From NCBI RefSeq assembly GCF_041146395.1, contig NC_090999.1, positions 66,965,001 to 67,029,000 on the forward strand: a stretch of 64,000 nucleotides of DNA, in the 5' to 3' direction. The position numbers and the translations under genes were made by a program. Below, in pieces: positions 1-12,744 of the stretch (positions are counted from its first letter, which is position 1; each line of letters starts with the position of its first letter). This stretch comes from Eulemur rufifrons (Eukaryota > Chordata > Mammalia > Primates > Lemuridae). The notes beneath the pieces were generated by a model. It had not been told where the DNA came from and did no database searches. It saw only the letters and a program-made list of their open reading frames with translations.

Positions 1-234
1 AGTTCCTGCCATTCCTTCTCCTCCCTGCACACTTACAAGTAGTGTCAACTAACGTTTATCATTGTGCATCACTGTCAGTTTTTCTTATATTTGATCTGTA
101 GTCATGAGTTTGCAGCCCCTGCCATAGACAGAACATTCTCCCTGGAAACCCTTTCCTTGTAACTCTCTTCCCAATATTCAGTGTTAGATCCTTTCTTCCT
201 GGTGCCCACACAGCATCTAGTCCATACCACCCTT

Positions 235-557
235 CAAAACTTACCATTTTTGTTTTGTTTTGTTTGAGACAGGGTCTTGCTCTGTCTCCCAGGCTAGAGT
301 GCAGTGGCGTCATCATAGCTCACTGCAACCTCAAACTCCTGGGCTAGAGTGATCCTCCTGCCTCAGCTTTTCAAGTAGCTGAGACTACAGGTATGTACCA
401 CTGTGCCCAGCTTATTTTTCTACTGTTTATAGAGACAGGGGTCTCACTGTTGCTCAGGTTGTTCTTGAACTCCTGGCCTCAAGTGATCCTCCTGCCTCGG
501 CCTTCCAAAGTGCTAGGATTACAAGTGTGAACCACTGCACCTGGCCCAAAACTTACC
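235..557 (-). mobile_element. Old Alu SINE (AluJ-like) with TSD
   Basis: The dimeric Alu body lies at 246-546 on the minus strand: poly-T side first (246-268), then GAGACAGGGTCTTGCTCTGT, ending with the reversed Alu 5' end near 546. An 11-base TSD, CAAAACTTACC, sits at 235-245 and 547-557. The copy is diverged and lacks the extended linker found in the younger Alus here, so it is the older type. It is a non-autonomous SINE moved by L1 machinery. Confidence 0.93.
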
Positions 558-1050
558 TTTTTAGTAAGTGTTCATTTGATAACTTTTCTTGCTAGACATG
601 AATATTTTGAGATGAATATCTTATATTTTGTTTTATCCTTAGGGAATTCAATAGTGCCTGATGCTTTATGTGATGAATTTATGTTTGTTAATAAATGAGA
701 TGAACTTTGAATGTTTCCTGGAAAACAAATTCTAGAATATGAGCAAATCTCCAGGAATAGTTAATTCCTTGTTAGGCTCTAATATTTGCCAGTAATACTC
801 ATCAAGAGGGATACTCTGATGATGCTGCAGAACAAGGAAAGATGAGGGTGAGGGAAAAGAGGCTCCTAGGGTAAAATTTAAGGATACACTCCCTGTGAGG
901 ATAAAGCAAGTGCCTCCTTAAATTTTATGACATAGAAGCTTCTCTTGGCTCATGATACTCCCAGCCCTCCCTCTGAATGACATATACAAATGAACTTTTA
1001 GTTTAGAAATAAAATATTGGTCCTGACTGGAAGGGCTAGCAAAACAGGTA
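558..1050. other. Unassigned AT-rich sequence
   Basis: No gene or repeat was recognised between the first two Alus. The sequence is AT-rich with short A/T runs and no ORF of note. Confidence 0.5.
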
Positions 1051-1418
<368 letters not shown>

Positions 1419-1489
1419 AAAGGAAACATGACCATGAGGAAAGATACTTTATTATTTTAAAACTGCATATTTCTGGATGCTTTAGAGAT

Positions 1490-2240
1490 TTTCTTTTTAT
1501 GATTGTTTCAAGCATTTTGATTATGATATGCTTGAGTGTAGTTTCTTCATGTTTCTTTTGCTTTGGATTTGTTGAGCTTCGTGGATCTATGAGTTTACAG
1601 TTTTCATCAAATTTGGGAAAATTTTAGCCTTTATTTTTTCAAATATTTTTCCCATCCTCTGTTCTTTCTCATCTTTTGTAGGGATTTTAATTACACATAT
1701 ATTAGATTAATTGAAATTGAACCACAGCTCACTGATAAATCATTAATTATTTTTGGTCTTTTTTATTTTTGTGTTTCATTTTGGATAGTTTCTATTGTTA
1801 CAATTTCAGGTTCACTAATCTTTTCTTCTACAGTATTTATTAAAAAACTAGTAATATTAGTTTCAGATATTTATAGCTTTCACATGTAGAAGTTTGATTT
1901 GGGTTGTTGGTATGTATTTTATGTCTATGCATAACATGCTCAATTTTTCCTCTAGCTTCCTTATATATGGAGTATGGTAATGATAACTATTTTAAAGTTC
2001 TTATCTTCTAAATCTATCATTTGTATCATTTTGGGGGTCAGTTTTGATGAGTGATTTTATTTGCCTACCTATGGCTTTTACTTTTCTGCTTATTTGAATG
2101 CCTGCTAAGTTTTGAGTAGGTGCTAGACATTGTCATTTTAGTTTTTTGGGTGCTGTATATTTTTTGTATTCCTATAAATATTCTTGAGTTTGGTTCTGGG
2201 ACTCAGTTAAGTTTATTTATAAACAGCTTGATCCTTTCTG
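1490..2240 (-). mobile_element. Ancient L1/HAL1 fragment, ORF1 region
   Basis: The minus strand resembles the ORF1 region of old mammalian L1 or HAL1 elements. Recognisable stretches include the segment around 1565-1640 (plus strand GTTGAGCTTCGTGGATCTAT), the 'CCACAGCTCACTGAT' block at 1722-1736, and the run at 2100-2200. It is heavily decayed with no open frame. It could be L1M or HAL1; the ORF1 segment alone does not decide. Confidence 0.6.
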
Positions 2241-2986
2241 AGTGACATGGACATTTAAGCTGGTGAACAGAAAGAAAGGAAACATCAGGGAATACAGTAG
2301 GAAAGAGAATTGTCCTGGAAGCCAAGGGGTTGGTGTTAAGAAATAGAAAAAGGATGCAGATCACATGCTGCTGAGAGTTCAAGTGGGATAAGAACTGACA
2401 ACAAGCTATTGAATAATGTAATTTATTTTATGCAGAGAATATTCTGTAGTCTTGTGAACAGAAATCAGATTATAAAATGTTGAGGATTGAGTGAGAGGAT
2501 GGAGTGAGGCAGAGAGTAGATTCTTCTTCTTTTCCTTTTTTTAGTCTCTCATTATTTTACTCCATATATTTTTCTCCATTTCCTTTAAAAATAGACTAAT
2601 AGCCTTATGATGGGATAGACTATATTTTAAAAACATAAATTTTTTCCTATTCAGACTTATTCAGAGGATGAAATACCTTGATTTGTGGAGGTTGGCTGGT
2701 AACTGCCAACTTTTATTTGATTGGGTATATTTTTCGAGGTTGGAAAAATAGACATTATTATCTAGGTTTCAAACTACAGAGAAAATTTCTAAATAAATTT
2801 CTCATAGGTTTCAAACTATGGAGGAATATTCTAAATAAATTTCTCATTGTTACTGATTTAGTGTTACTGCATGCAGAGTTTCCTAGTTCAGGTCCAAAAT
2901 AGCCTCAGTTCCTTTCTATAGTAACCCTCATATGTAGCATCAGCCTGTTAGTAGTGAAATAGGAGATTGGCAACAGCTAGAAAAGA
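2241..2986. other. Unassigned sequence
   Basis: No feature was recognised. Around 2760-2850 there is a short imperfect direct repeat (AGGTTTCAAACTA at about 2764 and again at about 2807, with TCTAAATAAATTTCTCAT following both). A small tandem duplication explains it. Confidence 0.5.
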
Positions 2987-3365
2987 CCAAAACATTCCTT
3001 TATTTATTTATTTATTTATTTATTTTTTTTTGAGACAGAGTCTCACTTTGTTGCCCAGGCTAGAGTGAGTGCCGTGGCGTCAGGTTAGCTCACAGCAACC
3101 TCAGACTCCTCGGCTTAAGCGATCCTACTGCCTCAGCCTCCCGAGTAGCTGGGACTACAGGCATGCGCCACTATGCCCGGCTAATTTTTCTATATATATT
3201 TTTAGTTGTCCGTATAATTTCTTTCTATTTTTAGTAGAGACGGGGTCTCGCTCTTGCTCAGGCTGGTCTCGAACTCCTGACCTTGAGTGATCCACCCGCC
3301 TCGGCCTCCCAGAGTGCTAGGATTACAGGCGTGAGCCACTGCGCCCAGCCCAAAACATTCCTTTA
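2987..3365 (-). mobile_element. Full-length Alu, lemur/loris-type linker, with TSD
   Basis: The Alu body is about 3003-3349 on the minus strand. Its tail has become a (TTTA)n repeat (3001-3024), a typical fate of Alu poly-A tails. A 16-base TSD, CCAAAACATTCCTTTA, is at 2987-3002 and 3350-3365. It carries the same extended linker as the other young Alus in the window. Confidence 0.96.
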
Positions 3366-3649
3366 TAGCTTTCCTTAACATATAAAATAAAACAAAATAG
3401 AAAATATATAGATACCTTAGAAGTATTACAAGTGAAATCTCAAAAATTTTAGGGGGATTGATCAGATGGTGTTTTCTTTTGATGCGGAAACAATAAAGGA
3501 TTGAGTATTGTCTTGAACATTGTGTAATCATATAATAGGTGCTTTATTGAAAAATTCTTTGGTAATAAATATCTTGTGAAATTAAATCTAAGGCAATGGA
3601 TTTACCAGTGGTAGAAATAGTTCTGAAAGCATCATTAATAGGCCTGCCT
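3366..3649. other. Unassigned AT-rich sequence
   Basis: AT-rich, with no repeat family or coding sequence recognised. Confidence 0.5.
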
Positions 3650-3800
3650 TCTACCTCTTTTCTGTTACTAGCCATGTGATCTTCAGCAAATTGCTTATAT
3701 TCTCTGATCCTCAGTTTCCTTATTTGTAAACTTTGGTAAATGTTTTCCTCTCAGTGTCATAGGCTGGCCATACAGAGCAAATGATAAACAAAAATGTGAC
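3650..3800 (+). mobile_element. MIR SINE fragment
   Basis: The core matches the MIR consensus in sense orientation: 'CTAGCCATGTGATCTTCAGC' followed by 'CTCAGTTTCCTTATTTGTAA' at about 3710-3730. It is an ancient tRNA-derived SINE shared by all mammals, with both ends eroded. Confidence 0.75.
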
Positions 3801-6800
3801 GATCGTGAAGTACTAGATGCAGTCATGGTATTTTAAGCATTAAATATCACTAGCCATCACTGAAACTCTTTGGGTTTTAATCATTTTATTAACTTATTTT
3901 ATCCTGAATAGCATTCAATTATTGATTTTCTCCCCTAAAATTATAGGCCAGGGTAGTTTTAAGATAACAGTTCTACTTGAGGGAACTACTTGAGGGCAAA
4001 GCAGAGCTCTTCTGGCATGTGATACTATAAAGGAACATATGGGGACAAATTTGAGGCTTTGGCCACATTCCTCAGATCCTAGTTATCAGTTACTGACAAG
4101 ATAGAATGAAAGTCTCTGTACTTCATATGCTGTTGAGAGCAAACAGATATTAGTGGAATAGAGATGTTGATTGTCTTTGCTTTGTTGGCCCTGTACATCC
4201 TGTGGAGACAGGAGAAATGAGTAAGAAGGAAGTGGTAAAATTAGAGTGCTTTCCTGGCAAATGCTTTGTTCTTGGGCTGCATTTTGTAACAGATAGTGTT
4301 CACATTATGCTAATTTTCCATTTTATAATGTGTGCTAAGTCTCACTCATTCCTAGTACTTTGCAAAGTTGCAAAAGAAGAATATTTACTCCACTAAAAAT
4401 GTAAATGTAATGTACACTAAAAATGTAATGTAAAGATGTAAATTCACATATTGTAAGAAATTGAGAGCTTAATGTTAGAGCAAAACTGTAGGATCTCAAA
4501 ATTTTATGAGGATATGTTTGGTCTAGAAAACACTGGGATCATATTTATAGAGCAGGCCTGTGTATGTTGATTTATGGTAAATAAAAAAAGTAGATACTAT
4601 TATGGATGATATGAATGGTCTATTTTGTATTTAGGACTTTTCTGGGAAAAATGCCTACTTTACCAAGAAATCTGAATTATGCTGTTGATCTGGCAGCAAA
4701 GTGCAACTCATTTTATTTTTTACATGATAAGGGCAAAAGTGTCAGGAAAGCTTTTATAAGCCAATCACGGTATGTTGAAAGTCATGAATAGTAGAATTTC
4801 ACAAGTCAAATGAGATAGAGCCTTAATGTCAATATTTGTGTACTGATAAATGTGACTTGTGAAATTTGGCTCCAGTTGCCAGCTGCTTTAGTCTTGAAAT
4901 TTAAAATTACATTAGTAATGAAAACTAACGAACACAAAATTTTCATTTTTATAAAACAGTTCTACTCAACTTACACAGTTTTTGAGAAAAATAACTTCAA
5001 ATAGTTTTGGCAACTGCTGATTAAATATTTGAATCTGGTTTTGTGCACATAGAGCACATTTTATTCATTACATTAACCACACAGTAAATAAACGAATACC
5101 ACAGTCATTTACTTTGCTGAGTATAACTAAAAATTTAAGTATTAAGTGTGCAATAAATATGTAGAAATGCAAAAGTAATGAGGAACATTATTGGAATACT
5201 ATGCACAGAAACACAGCATTCTTATATTTTATCATATTTTTCTTGAAATTTAACTGAATAATCCTTATTTTGTCATATAATTATGTAAAATATTTTGGTT
5301 TTAAATGTAATTGGATTCACTCCTTCATTTGCAAGAACTGTTTGCTCGTGTATTCCTTTAATTCCTAAGCCAAAATTTGTGTTTAATTGTCCTTGTTGGT
5401 TAGAACATTTTTTAATAATATTGAGAGAAGCTTTAATTAGCTATCAGTAACTTCATATCTTTTTCCTTTAGACATTATCCTAGGTAATGCAAATTTGAAG
5501 ATAAATAGCTAAATCATAATTTTAACCAATTATAAAAATATATAATTCTCAGAGTTGTTCTTCTTTTCCATGTTTTTATACCTTTTTGTTAGGCACAGAT
5601 TGAAAGGAATGAGAAGTATGCTTTTGATAGACATCTGGGTATGGATAGGTTCTTTTAGTCTGCCATTAAAACTGAAAAATTAGGATTTCAGATTATGTTT
5701 TAAATGATAATTAAATCTCATATTTTATGCCTTCAATAAATTTATGTATATTTTCACATGAAATTTAAAATGGGAGGGGATGAGTTATTTGGAGGAAGAT
5801 TGGAAAGCTATATTTGATGAATGCAAATAAAATAGATGTAAAATTAAATAATATAAACACAAATAATGTAAATCTAAAATTAAAGAATTTCAAGAATTCT
5901 AAACAAATTTGCATGTAATACTTTATCTCTGGATAGGAACCATAGATGATGAACTTTCTTTTAGGCTTATCATGTAACTAAAAGACCTCTTAGGACCTTG
6001 ATGCTTAGAGAAAAATATTAAAATTAGACACATTTCCTTATCTTCTCATTGGTAATCATCACTAGAAGGTAACACAGTATATGATATGTACCTTTTCTGC
6101 AGTAAACCGTAAAGAGCTGCAGTTTGGTAGGCTTTTGTTTTAAATATCCATAATACTTTCAGGAAAGGGTGAAGGGAAAAAAGCTTCACTTCTGCTTTTC
6201 CTTTCATTATGAGAGTTGGATACTTTGGCCTATATGACGTCGATGATCAGAATATACTATATTTTAAAAACTATCCATGAAATGGAAATGGAAATGCTTT
6301 AGTATGAAAACTTTAATCAGGAGTTGAATTCTTAAGGCAAGAAGAAATTTACTTGGAGAAAGAGTGTTGAAGGGAGTAGTATCTCAATTAAAAGTCAAAA
6401 TCATACCAAGAAGCTATGTGTAGTTTCTATTATATATCAAAACATTTATTTCCTGTATATGCTTTTCAAAATTATTTGACAATGTTTGTCCAGAGCAGAG
6501 GTGGATTTACCATAAAAGTAATGAATCTTAAGCTTTAGGGCTTTAGGGCACTTGAGTGGGCCTTTTTACAGACTAACATGCTAGAAAAAAAGATGAAATT
6601 AGCTTTCTTGTCATTATAGAAAATGATATTTCTAATAATTAATACTTACAAAAGTGGTCAGAGAGTATGCAGCCAAAAATATTTTTTAAAATTGTATTAT
6701 GATTTTCTGACAGATAAATGTTATTTATTTAAATTTTTGTGATGTTTGTGGTATTTTTCAGTGTTTTAAAATTTAAAATTTTGATTTCTCATTTTAAACA

Positions 6801-7679
6801 AATGTGTACTTTTGTACAAAATAATATATTTATTAATATTTCTTTTTTCCTTAAAGAAAGGCCCCCATATTGTAAAACTTCAGGCCTCCCAACACCCTTA
6901 GTACAAAGAAGTCTCCTTGTTGTTAATTGATAGATTTGAGAATAATGTAATTTTTAAAGTCAAATTCTCATAAAGGGTGAGTTACATTTTTTAAAATAGT
7001 TTAATTTATGTGGATTTTCATTGTTGAATTAGCCATTTTAAGTTAATCTCTGATTTATTTATGATATTACTATGAAACACACATCTCTATTAAGATAAAC
7101 AGAATAAATCATTTCATATTGCAGCTTCAGATTTGTATACTATTTCTTCTACTATGGATTCATTGTTTTTCCAAAGATGAGATTTTTGTTTTGTTAATTG
7201 GTGATAATATTTTCTGAGCTTTTACCCCAAGTTAAGTTTCTTTTCCTTTTTGTGCTATTTTATTTTTTCAGTTAGTTGTTTGAATTTTTAAGAAATTTTC
7301 AGGAATGAAAAAACTTATTTTAGAAGTATAAAATATTTTCCCAAAATGTAGATGATCTAGATTCATTTAGAAAAGACAGAGTCTTTTTTTTTATCAAGTT
7401 CCAAGTATAAGAATTCTGTCCATTTTGAACTTATATTAACAGTTTTGTAGACAATCTATGATCTTCAAATGTTCTTTCTCTTATGTTGTTAAAGGGTTTC
7501 TAACCATAGCATTTCACCTGTTTCTCTTCTCATTTCTTTAAATAAAATATTTATTGTCATTTGAAAGAAAACTTACTTGGTGGTTTATAATTTTTAGGAC
7601 TACTTTGCTAGGTGGGGGAAATTTCTGCAGTATCCTTAAGGTATAGGCACACCACCTCCTCCCTAGACTTTTTGGAGGC
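3801..7679. other. Long AT-rich intergenic stretch
   Basis: About 3.9 kb without a recognised gene or clear repeat. Base composition is strongly AT and every ORF is short and without a recognisable domain. A weak old-repeat-like patch is visible near 6490-6570. This part may hold decayed repeats beyond recognition by eye or conserved non-coding DNA. Confidence 0.5.
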
Positions 7680-7905
7680 ATTTCAGTGTGGTCACTAATA
7701 GTTGGGGCCTGGAACCAGACTGCCTGGGTTTAAATCTTGGCCATTCCACTCATTTGCTGGTGAATTTAAGCAGGTCATTTAACCTATTTTTCTCTTCCTC
7801 ATCTGTAAGATGCCAGTAACAATCATACTCTTAGGGTTAATATAAAAACAAGTGCTTTTTCAGTGTGTGGCACATGATAAATACTCAATAATATGAATTA
7901 TTATT
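7680..7905 (+). mobile_element. Near full-length MIR SINE
   Basis: In sense orientation it runs through the tRNA-related part ('AACCAGACTGCCTGGGTTTA' at about 7713), the conserved core ('CTCTTCCTCATCTGTAAGAT', about 7792-7811) and the 3' end ('GGCACATGATAAATACTCAA', about 7869). Most of the family length is present. Confidence 0.88.
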
Positions 7906-7968
7906 ATAATGGTATAGGAATAATAAACAATTTGGGGACCTTTGGTTCTCAACAAAGGAAAGTACTTG

Positions 7969-8345
7969 GCCTCTATCTTAGTCCATTGGGCTGCTATAAC
8001 AAACTATCTTAGAGTGGGTAATTTATAAACAACAGAGATTTATTGCTCATGGTTCTGGAGGCCAGAAGTTCAAGATCAAGGTGCTGACAGATCTGGTGTC
8101 TGGCCAGGGCTTCTTCTTTGCCTAATAGATGGTGCTTTCTTGCTGTGTCCTCACATGGCTGAAGGGGTAGAAAAAGCTCCCTCAAGCTTCTTTTATAAGA
8201 AAGGCACTAATCCCATTCATGAGGGCAGAATCCTTCTGATCTGTTCATCTCCCAAAGGTCCCATCTGTTAATGCCACCACATTGGGGATTGGGTTTCAAC
8301 CTACTAATTCTGGGGGGACACAAATATTCTGAGCATAGCAGCCTC
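7969..8345 (-). mobile_element. Solo LTR, MaLR (MLT1-like), with 5-bp TSD
   Basis: On the minus strand it reads as a MaLR LTR beginning TGCTATG and including the block around 'CAATCCCCAATGTGGTGGCA' and 'CCATGTGAGGACACAGCAAG'. The LTR is 7974-8340. A perfect 5-base TSD, GCCTC, is at 7969-7973 and 8341-8345, as expected for ERVL-type integration. No internal sequence lies beside it, so the element has recombined to a solo LTR. Confidence 0.88.
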
Positions 8346-8859
8346 ATTTCCCTCCACGAAGCTTTGGGTATTCTTGGAATCTCAATACCCATTCTATGGA
8401 ATTTTTTCTCTGGTCATGCGGCCAAACACAGAATAAAGGATTTATTATCTTAATATTCAGGGACCTTTAAAAAGCATGATTACATTATGAAAATGATTTA
8501 TTGAAGATGGCTAACATAACATATTATGTCTTACAAGCTTGTGCAAAAGAAAATCATGGATAGGATTTGGATTGAGAGCTGGTGTGACACTAATTGTCAG
8601 CTATTTTTAAACATCTCTGCTCTGGCATATTTTTTTTTTTGTAGAAGTCTCTGGAATAAAATCTTATTCCCCAATCCTGTGTCTATTCTAAATGTATTTC
8701 TGGAGTGTGGGGCAGGAATGTGTGCCAGGCTGGCGTGTGGCGGAGAGAGCCCTCAGTTCGGTGCAGGTAGGAGTGGGTGGCGGAAAAAGGACAAACCAAA
8801 CACCCTGGGATCCTTGAGAATGTAGACTTCTCACAGCAGAAAGAGAAGCTCACAGGGGT

Positions 8860-9030
8860 ACTCGGCCTCTCCTCCCCGTGACGCCGCTTCCAGAGGGAGC
8901 TCTACACGCCATCCCTGGTGAGTGCGGCGCTGAAGTCCCCGCCGGCCGAGAGGTGATTGGCCGCGGCCCGCGGGGACTCTGGGCCTCGGGGTCGAGCGTG
9001 ACACTGGAGGCTACCGGCAGCACGAGGCGC
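8860..9030. promoter_or_regulatory. Small CpG-dense segment inside the composite unit
   Basis: About 20 CpG dinucleotides fall in roughly 170 bases, in an otherwise CpG-poor window. There is an inverted CCAAT box (GATTGG, about 8955-8960) and a consensus-like splice donor (CTG|GTGAGT, about 8918-8926). ORFs on both strands here are short and overlap only because the segment is GC-rich. It may be promoter or first-exon sequence from the source locus. Its activity at this position is unknown. Confidence 0.5.
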
Positions 9031-9543
9031 CAGAAGAGACCCACACTACCAGATCTTTTGCATTCTTCTTCAAATTAGAAAAAGGCTAATCAATTTATGG
9101 ATTAAATCAACTGTAAATTATTTGCTTCAACCCTTCGCAGTTTCTGTAAAAAAAAAAAAAAAGTGTAGCTAGGTCGTTTATTCTAGGCTGATAACCAGAG
9201 AGCATTTTTCACATGAAGAGACTCCCAAATGAATTGTTGTTAATATTAGGAGTTAATTATCTTATGATTAGTTCTCTTAACCTTTCCAGACAAACTCTCA
9301 GTGCTGTCCACATTTCCTGGTGTCAGTGGGAGATTATGCCTCTGTTGGGATCTTTTAGGTGAAAACAAATCTGAGACTGTTGGTCCAAAGAGAGGGCTCC
9401 CATTAATCCCCAATGATGAGATTATGCTGATAAGAAGAGGAAAATAAGGGATAAACATTTATTAAGCAATAAATGAACCATTTTCCCCCCAAGCAGATGG
9501 TGTTAATGAGGAACTGAGTAGGGATGAGGTACCGCTGTCAGAA

Positions 9544-10104
9544 TGTTAGGTAGTTAGCAAGGGATTCCGGTCTTCTAGGGACGAAAGTGGGTGCTGTTGC
9601 CTTTGTACAATTGCCCAGCCTGGGTAGAAGGAGGAGAGTGGGCCCCAGGTCTCCATCTTGGTCCTGCCCCACCCTAATCCTCTCCCAAGTGACTGCCATA
9701 CTTGGGGGAGGAGGGAATACCCTACAAATCTGTCAATCATTATTTAGCCCACCAGCTGCAAAAGAATGTTGAGTACTCTCTAGCCCAGGAGAAAGCTGCA
9801 CACATACCATAGAGTCTGGAGCTTGACCTAGAACAACCTGCATGCTTAGTAATGCAACTCCCAACTGTCCAAAGTGGTTCCATGGTGACATTTGAATCAC
9901 TAGGGAGGTCCCAATCTGGGCACTATAAAACAAGGTGCAGACCATAACCAGGCCCTTTTGCGTTCTTCCTTTTGCTTTCTGCTGTAACAATGGGTCCGGT
10001 CATCATCTGTGACATATGTATCACACTCTGTAAACCTATGTCTTGTTCTTGCTCTATAATTCTATCTTTCTCTCCTCAATAAACCTCATTTTCATGCTTG
10101 CCTT
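9544..10104 (+). mobile_element. ERV LTR lacking U5 (U3-R, truncated at its poly-A site)
   Basis: It aligns from its first base (TGTTAGGTAG) with the solo LTR at 51677. Both end the shared part with TTTTCATGCTTGCCTT. Here that is followed by poly-A; in the other copy it continues into U5. TATAAAA is at 9924-9930 and AATAAA at 10078-10083. This copy has about 70 bases near 9600-9670 that the other lacks. It is class I (gammaretrovirus-like) by LTR architecture; the family is not named. Confidence 0.8.
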
Positions 10105-10130
10105 AAAAAAAAAAACTAAATGTATTTCTG

Positions 10131-12744
10131 CTTAGTTATATCAGACATTTTCTTAAGTGAAAGAGTTGTTTTTAAACCCTAGTATATGAAGACAAATTAT
10201 TTTGCAGTAGACAAAGATATGTGGACTGAGTTGGGGGGAATAAGGGATTTAGGACCTACCAGGCGGGTTCGGAGGAGAGGAGGGGAGAGGCTGGAGGTTG
10301 AAGTGGTGGAGGAGTGACGGTATTTGGCTCATCTGGAGGGGTAAGAAAATAGAGGGGCTTCAGACTTGCTTGCTGTTTTAAAGTTCAGGGTAGTAAGCAG
10401 CCTCTGTGAGTGTCAAGAGAAAGTAGAGGAGATTTTTCTGAGACTTATCCAAGAAGAGTTTTATTTCTTCTGTGGTGGTGCTGCCACATGTGGTAACTGC
10501 CTCATAGAGTGGGGATGAAAACTAGCCAGGATTGTGTGGTAAGCCTGGCTAGTTTGGATCCCATGACTAAATGAGTACAAATAATTTGTGTTCTAAAATT
10601 CTTCATGCACTGGTCAAAGAATGCATTTAAAACAAATGACTGAACATTTTACAATACAGTATCGTTGATTCTCAAGATGCAAAAAAGACTGTGTTTTCCA
10701 GATCCTGTCCTAAAGAGTAGTTTAATCCTTTGTTTGTAGAAAAACAACAGAGGCAAACCAGAAACTTCTGTTGGCAATTTCCCATAATAGTTCATTACAA
10801 TTTTTCACCCTGCTATCTTGTGATGTATTTGTAATTCCATAAACATACCGTGGCACTTGGGGTGAGACAGGAAGGAAGAGGGGCATATCTATGAAAGTCA
10901 ATGTGAGATGGCTGGCAGGTATATGCTAAGGAAGAAAAATGCCATGTCACATGAAGAATTCTTCCCCATTTTACAGTGTGCTTTGACCCCCATTGTAAAG
11001 TGCTCTTCTACTGTGTATTTTTTGCAGAAGTCTTCTACAGTGCAGAATCCACACTAAGAACATACAATGGCCTACCTTGATTTTGTCCCTTCGTATCTGG
11101 CTTCGGTTTGTACTGGGCATGATCTTTTATTTTAAGAACTAGCCTGAGACGTCCAGACTCTTGCTGCTCCACCCCTGGAGAGAGCAAAACAAAGGAAATA
11201 GAATTGTACAATATAAGAAGGGAATTTAAAGAGACTATCTACTCCAATTGTGTTCAAGCTGCTTTTTCTTTTCTTCTTCCCTCCTTTCCTTTCTCCCTCC
11301 TGACCTCCCTCCCTTTCTTCTTTTTTAAAGCCAGGAACCATTTCTTCTGTGGTAAGTTTGTATGGAACCCCATAGGAAGACAAAATAAAGGCTGCTCTAG
11401 TAGAAGCATGGATAAGGCAGTACCCAGAACTCTTCCTGGTTGTGGTTCTAGGGAGAATAATTTAAAAATACTCAATTAATGATATTAAAAACAGAGACCT
11501 AGACATTTAAATGACTTGCTATAGTTTCTAATTTTGACTCCTTTAGAGACAAGGTGAGCATGCTGAACTCTTCTGGTAATGGAGAAATTCTTGACATGGA
11601 TTGCCAAATCTACCCACTGAACTTTTAAATTCTCTTCCATTTCTTACTTGCTTTTAAACTCTTTAAATATTGACTATGATAGGAAAGCTATATGGGTCAC
11701 TTTTGTATCCTACTTTTCTTTATAATTTAAGATCATATCTATTTTATATAGTCCTATTGTAAGAACTGGGGAAAAAATCTAGTAGATTTAAATTTATACA
11801 TTTCTAGAAAGACTAAAAACTTCCTATTCTCTAAGACAAATGTTTATTCCACAATTGCAGTGTAAAAATATTATTTGAAAGCTTGTAAATTAATATCCCC
11901 CCAAATTAAAGAATTTACCACACTCCTGAAAAAATCCTAAATTTATTGAAAAAAATTTTTAGCATTTCCTATATTAAAGCTATTTTCTATTTATTTTCTA
12001 TGCCCTAAAGAAGAATATTTACCTAAAATTAGGACATTATAAGTATATAGCAACATTTCATTCGTGTAAGATACTTGCCTGCTCTAGAAAGTCCTTTTTC
12101 CTCTAGAGGGCAATGCTTCACTTTTATATCCCTTAACACAGACAGAAATGTTAAGAACAGCCTTCTTTCTTAAGAGACTAGAAGTGGGTCATACTGCTCA
12201 TTCTCTCTCTCTCTCTTTTTAAAAATATATTGTATAGCTAAGACATTTAATAAGACATGCTTTTAACCAGCAAAAATCCAAGATAATTAGAACTTCCATA
12301 AACTAATATTTGATTTGTATATTTAGGGAAGATTTCTTTGGCTTTTCTTCTTTATTTTCTAAGAAAGCATAGAAAGTGCGACTTATGCTCTAAATTTAGT
12401 TATAATTTAATTCTCTTTTCTGAAAGATAAAGTTTCTTTCCCCCTTGAAACCATTTGACTTAAGCTTCTAGATTTGTCACTTGCCTTGCTGGAAAAACAA
12501 AACAACCCCAAAAGCCAACTAAAACAAGAACCAGAAAACCCAGTTTGTCCTCTTTGGTTCTAGTTTTCTATTTGTATTTTTCAGGCTGTTTTAAAATTTA
12601 GACTATTCACCTTGTGCCACAGACTTCTTTTATTGTAGTAGTTCCACAAAACAGATGTATTTATTATGAAAATGAAGGCCTTCTCCATCCCCTTCAGCCA
12701 ACTCTCATCCTATCCTTCTTAAAAGCAAAATCAGAATATACTAA
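10131..12744. other. Intergenic sequence, no gene recognised
   Basis: Contains a purine-rich patch (10230-10350), a C/T-rich tract (about 11268-11328) and a short (CT)n run (12206-12222). ORFs of 70-90 codons near 11130-11480 overlap on both strands across the biased tract and show no domain. No repeat family was recognised. Confidence 0.5.

Larger units (their letters stand above)
8688..10130 (+). mobile_element. Composite retroposed unit: CpG-dense 5' part, unknown middle, LTR 3' end, poly-A
   Basis: A 15-base direct repeat, CTAAATGTATTTCTG, is at 8688-8702 and 10116-10130. The right copy directly follows an A11 run (10105-10115). The body 8703-10115 therefore looks like one L1-mediated insertion of a polyadenylated RNA. 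In order it holds a CpG-dense segment (about 8860-9030), an A-rich run at 9149-9162, about 380 bases that I do not recognise, and an LTR homologous to the solo LTR at 51677-52235. The LTR starts TGTTAGGTAG at 9544. AATAAA at 10078-10083 lies 21 bases before the poly-A, and the copy stops there without U5. I infer that the RNA ended at the LTR polyadenylation site. No protein-coding capacity was recognised. Confidence 0.75.

Noticed and set aside
8850..9078. Overlapping ORFs on both strands in the CpG-dense segment as a coding exon
   Set aside because: GC-rich sequence lacks stop codons by composition; no domain or matching splice structure.
9733..9990. 85-codon minus-strand ORF, similar to one at 51737-51949
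   Set aside because: The similarity arises because both lie in copies of the same LTR; not a conserved gene.
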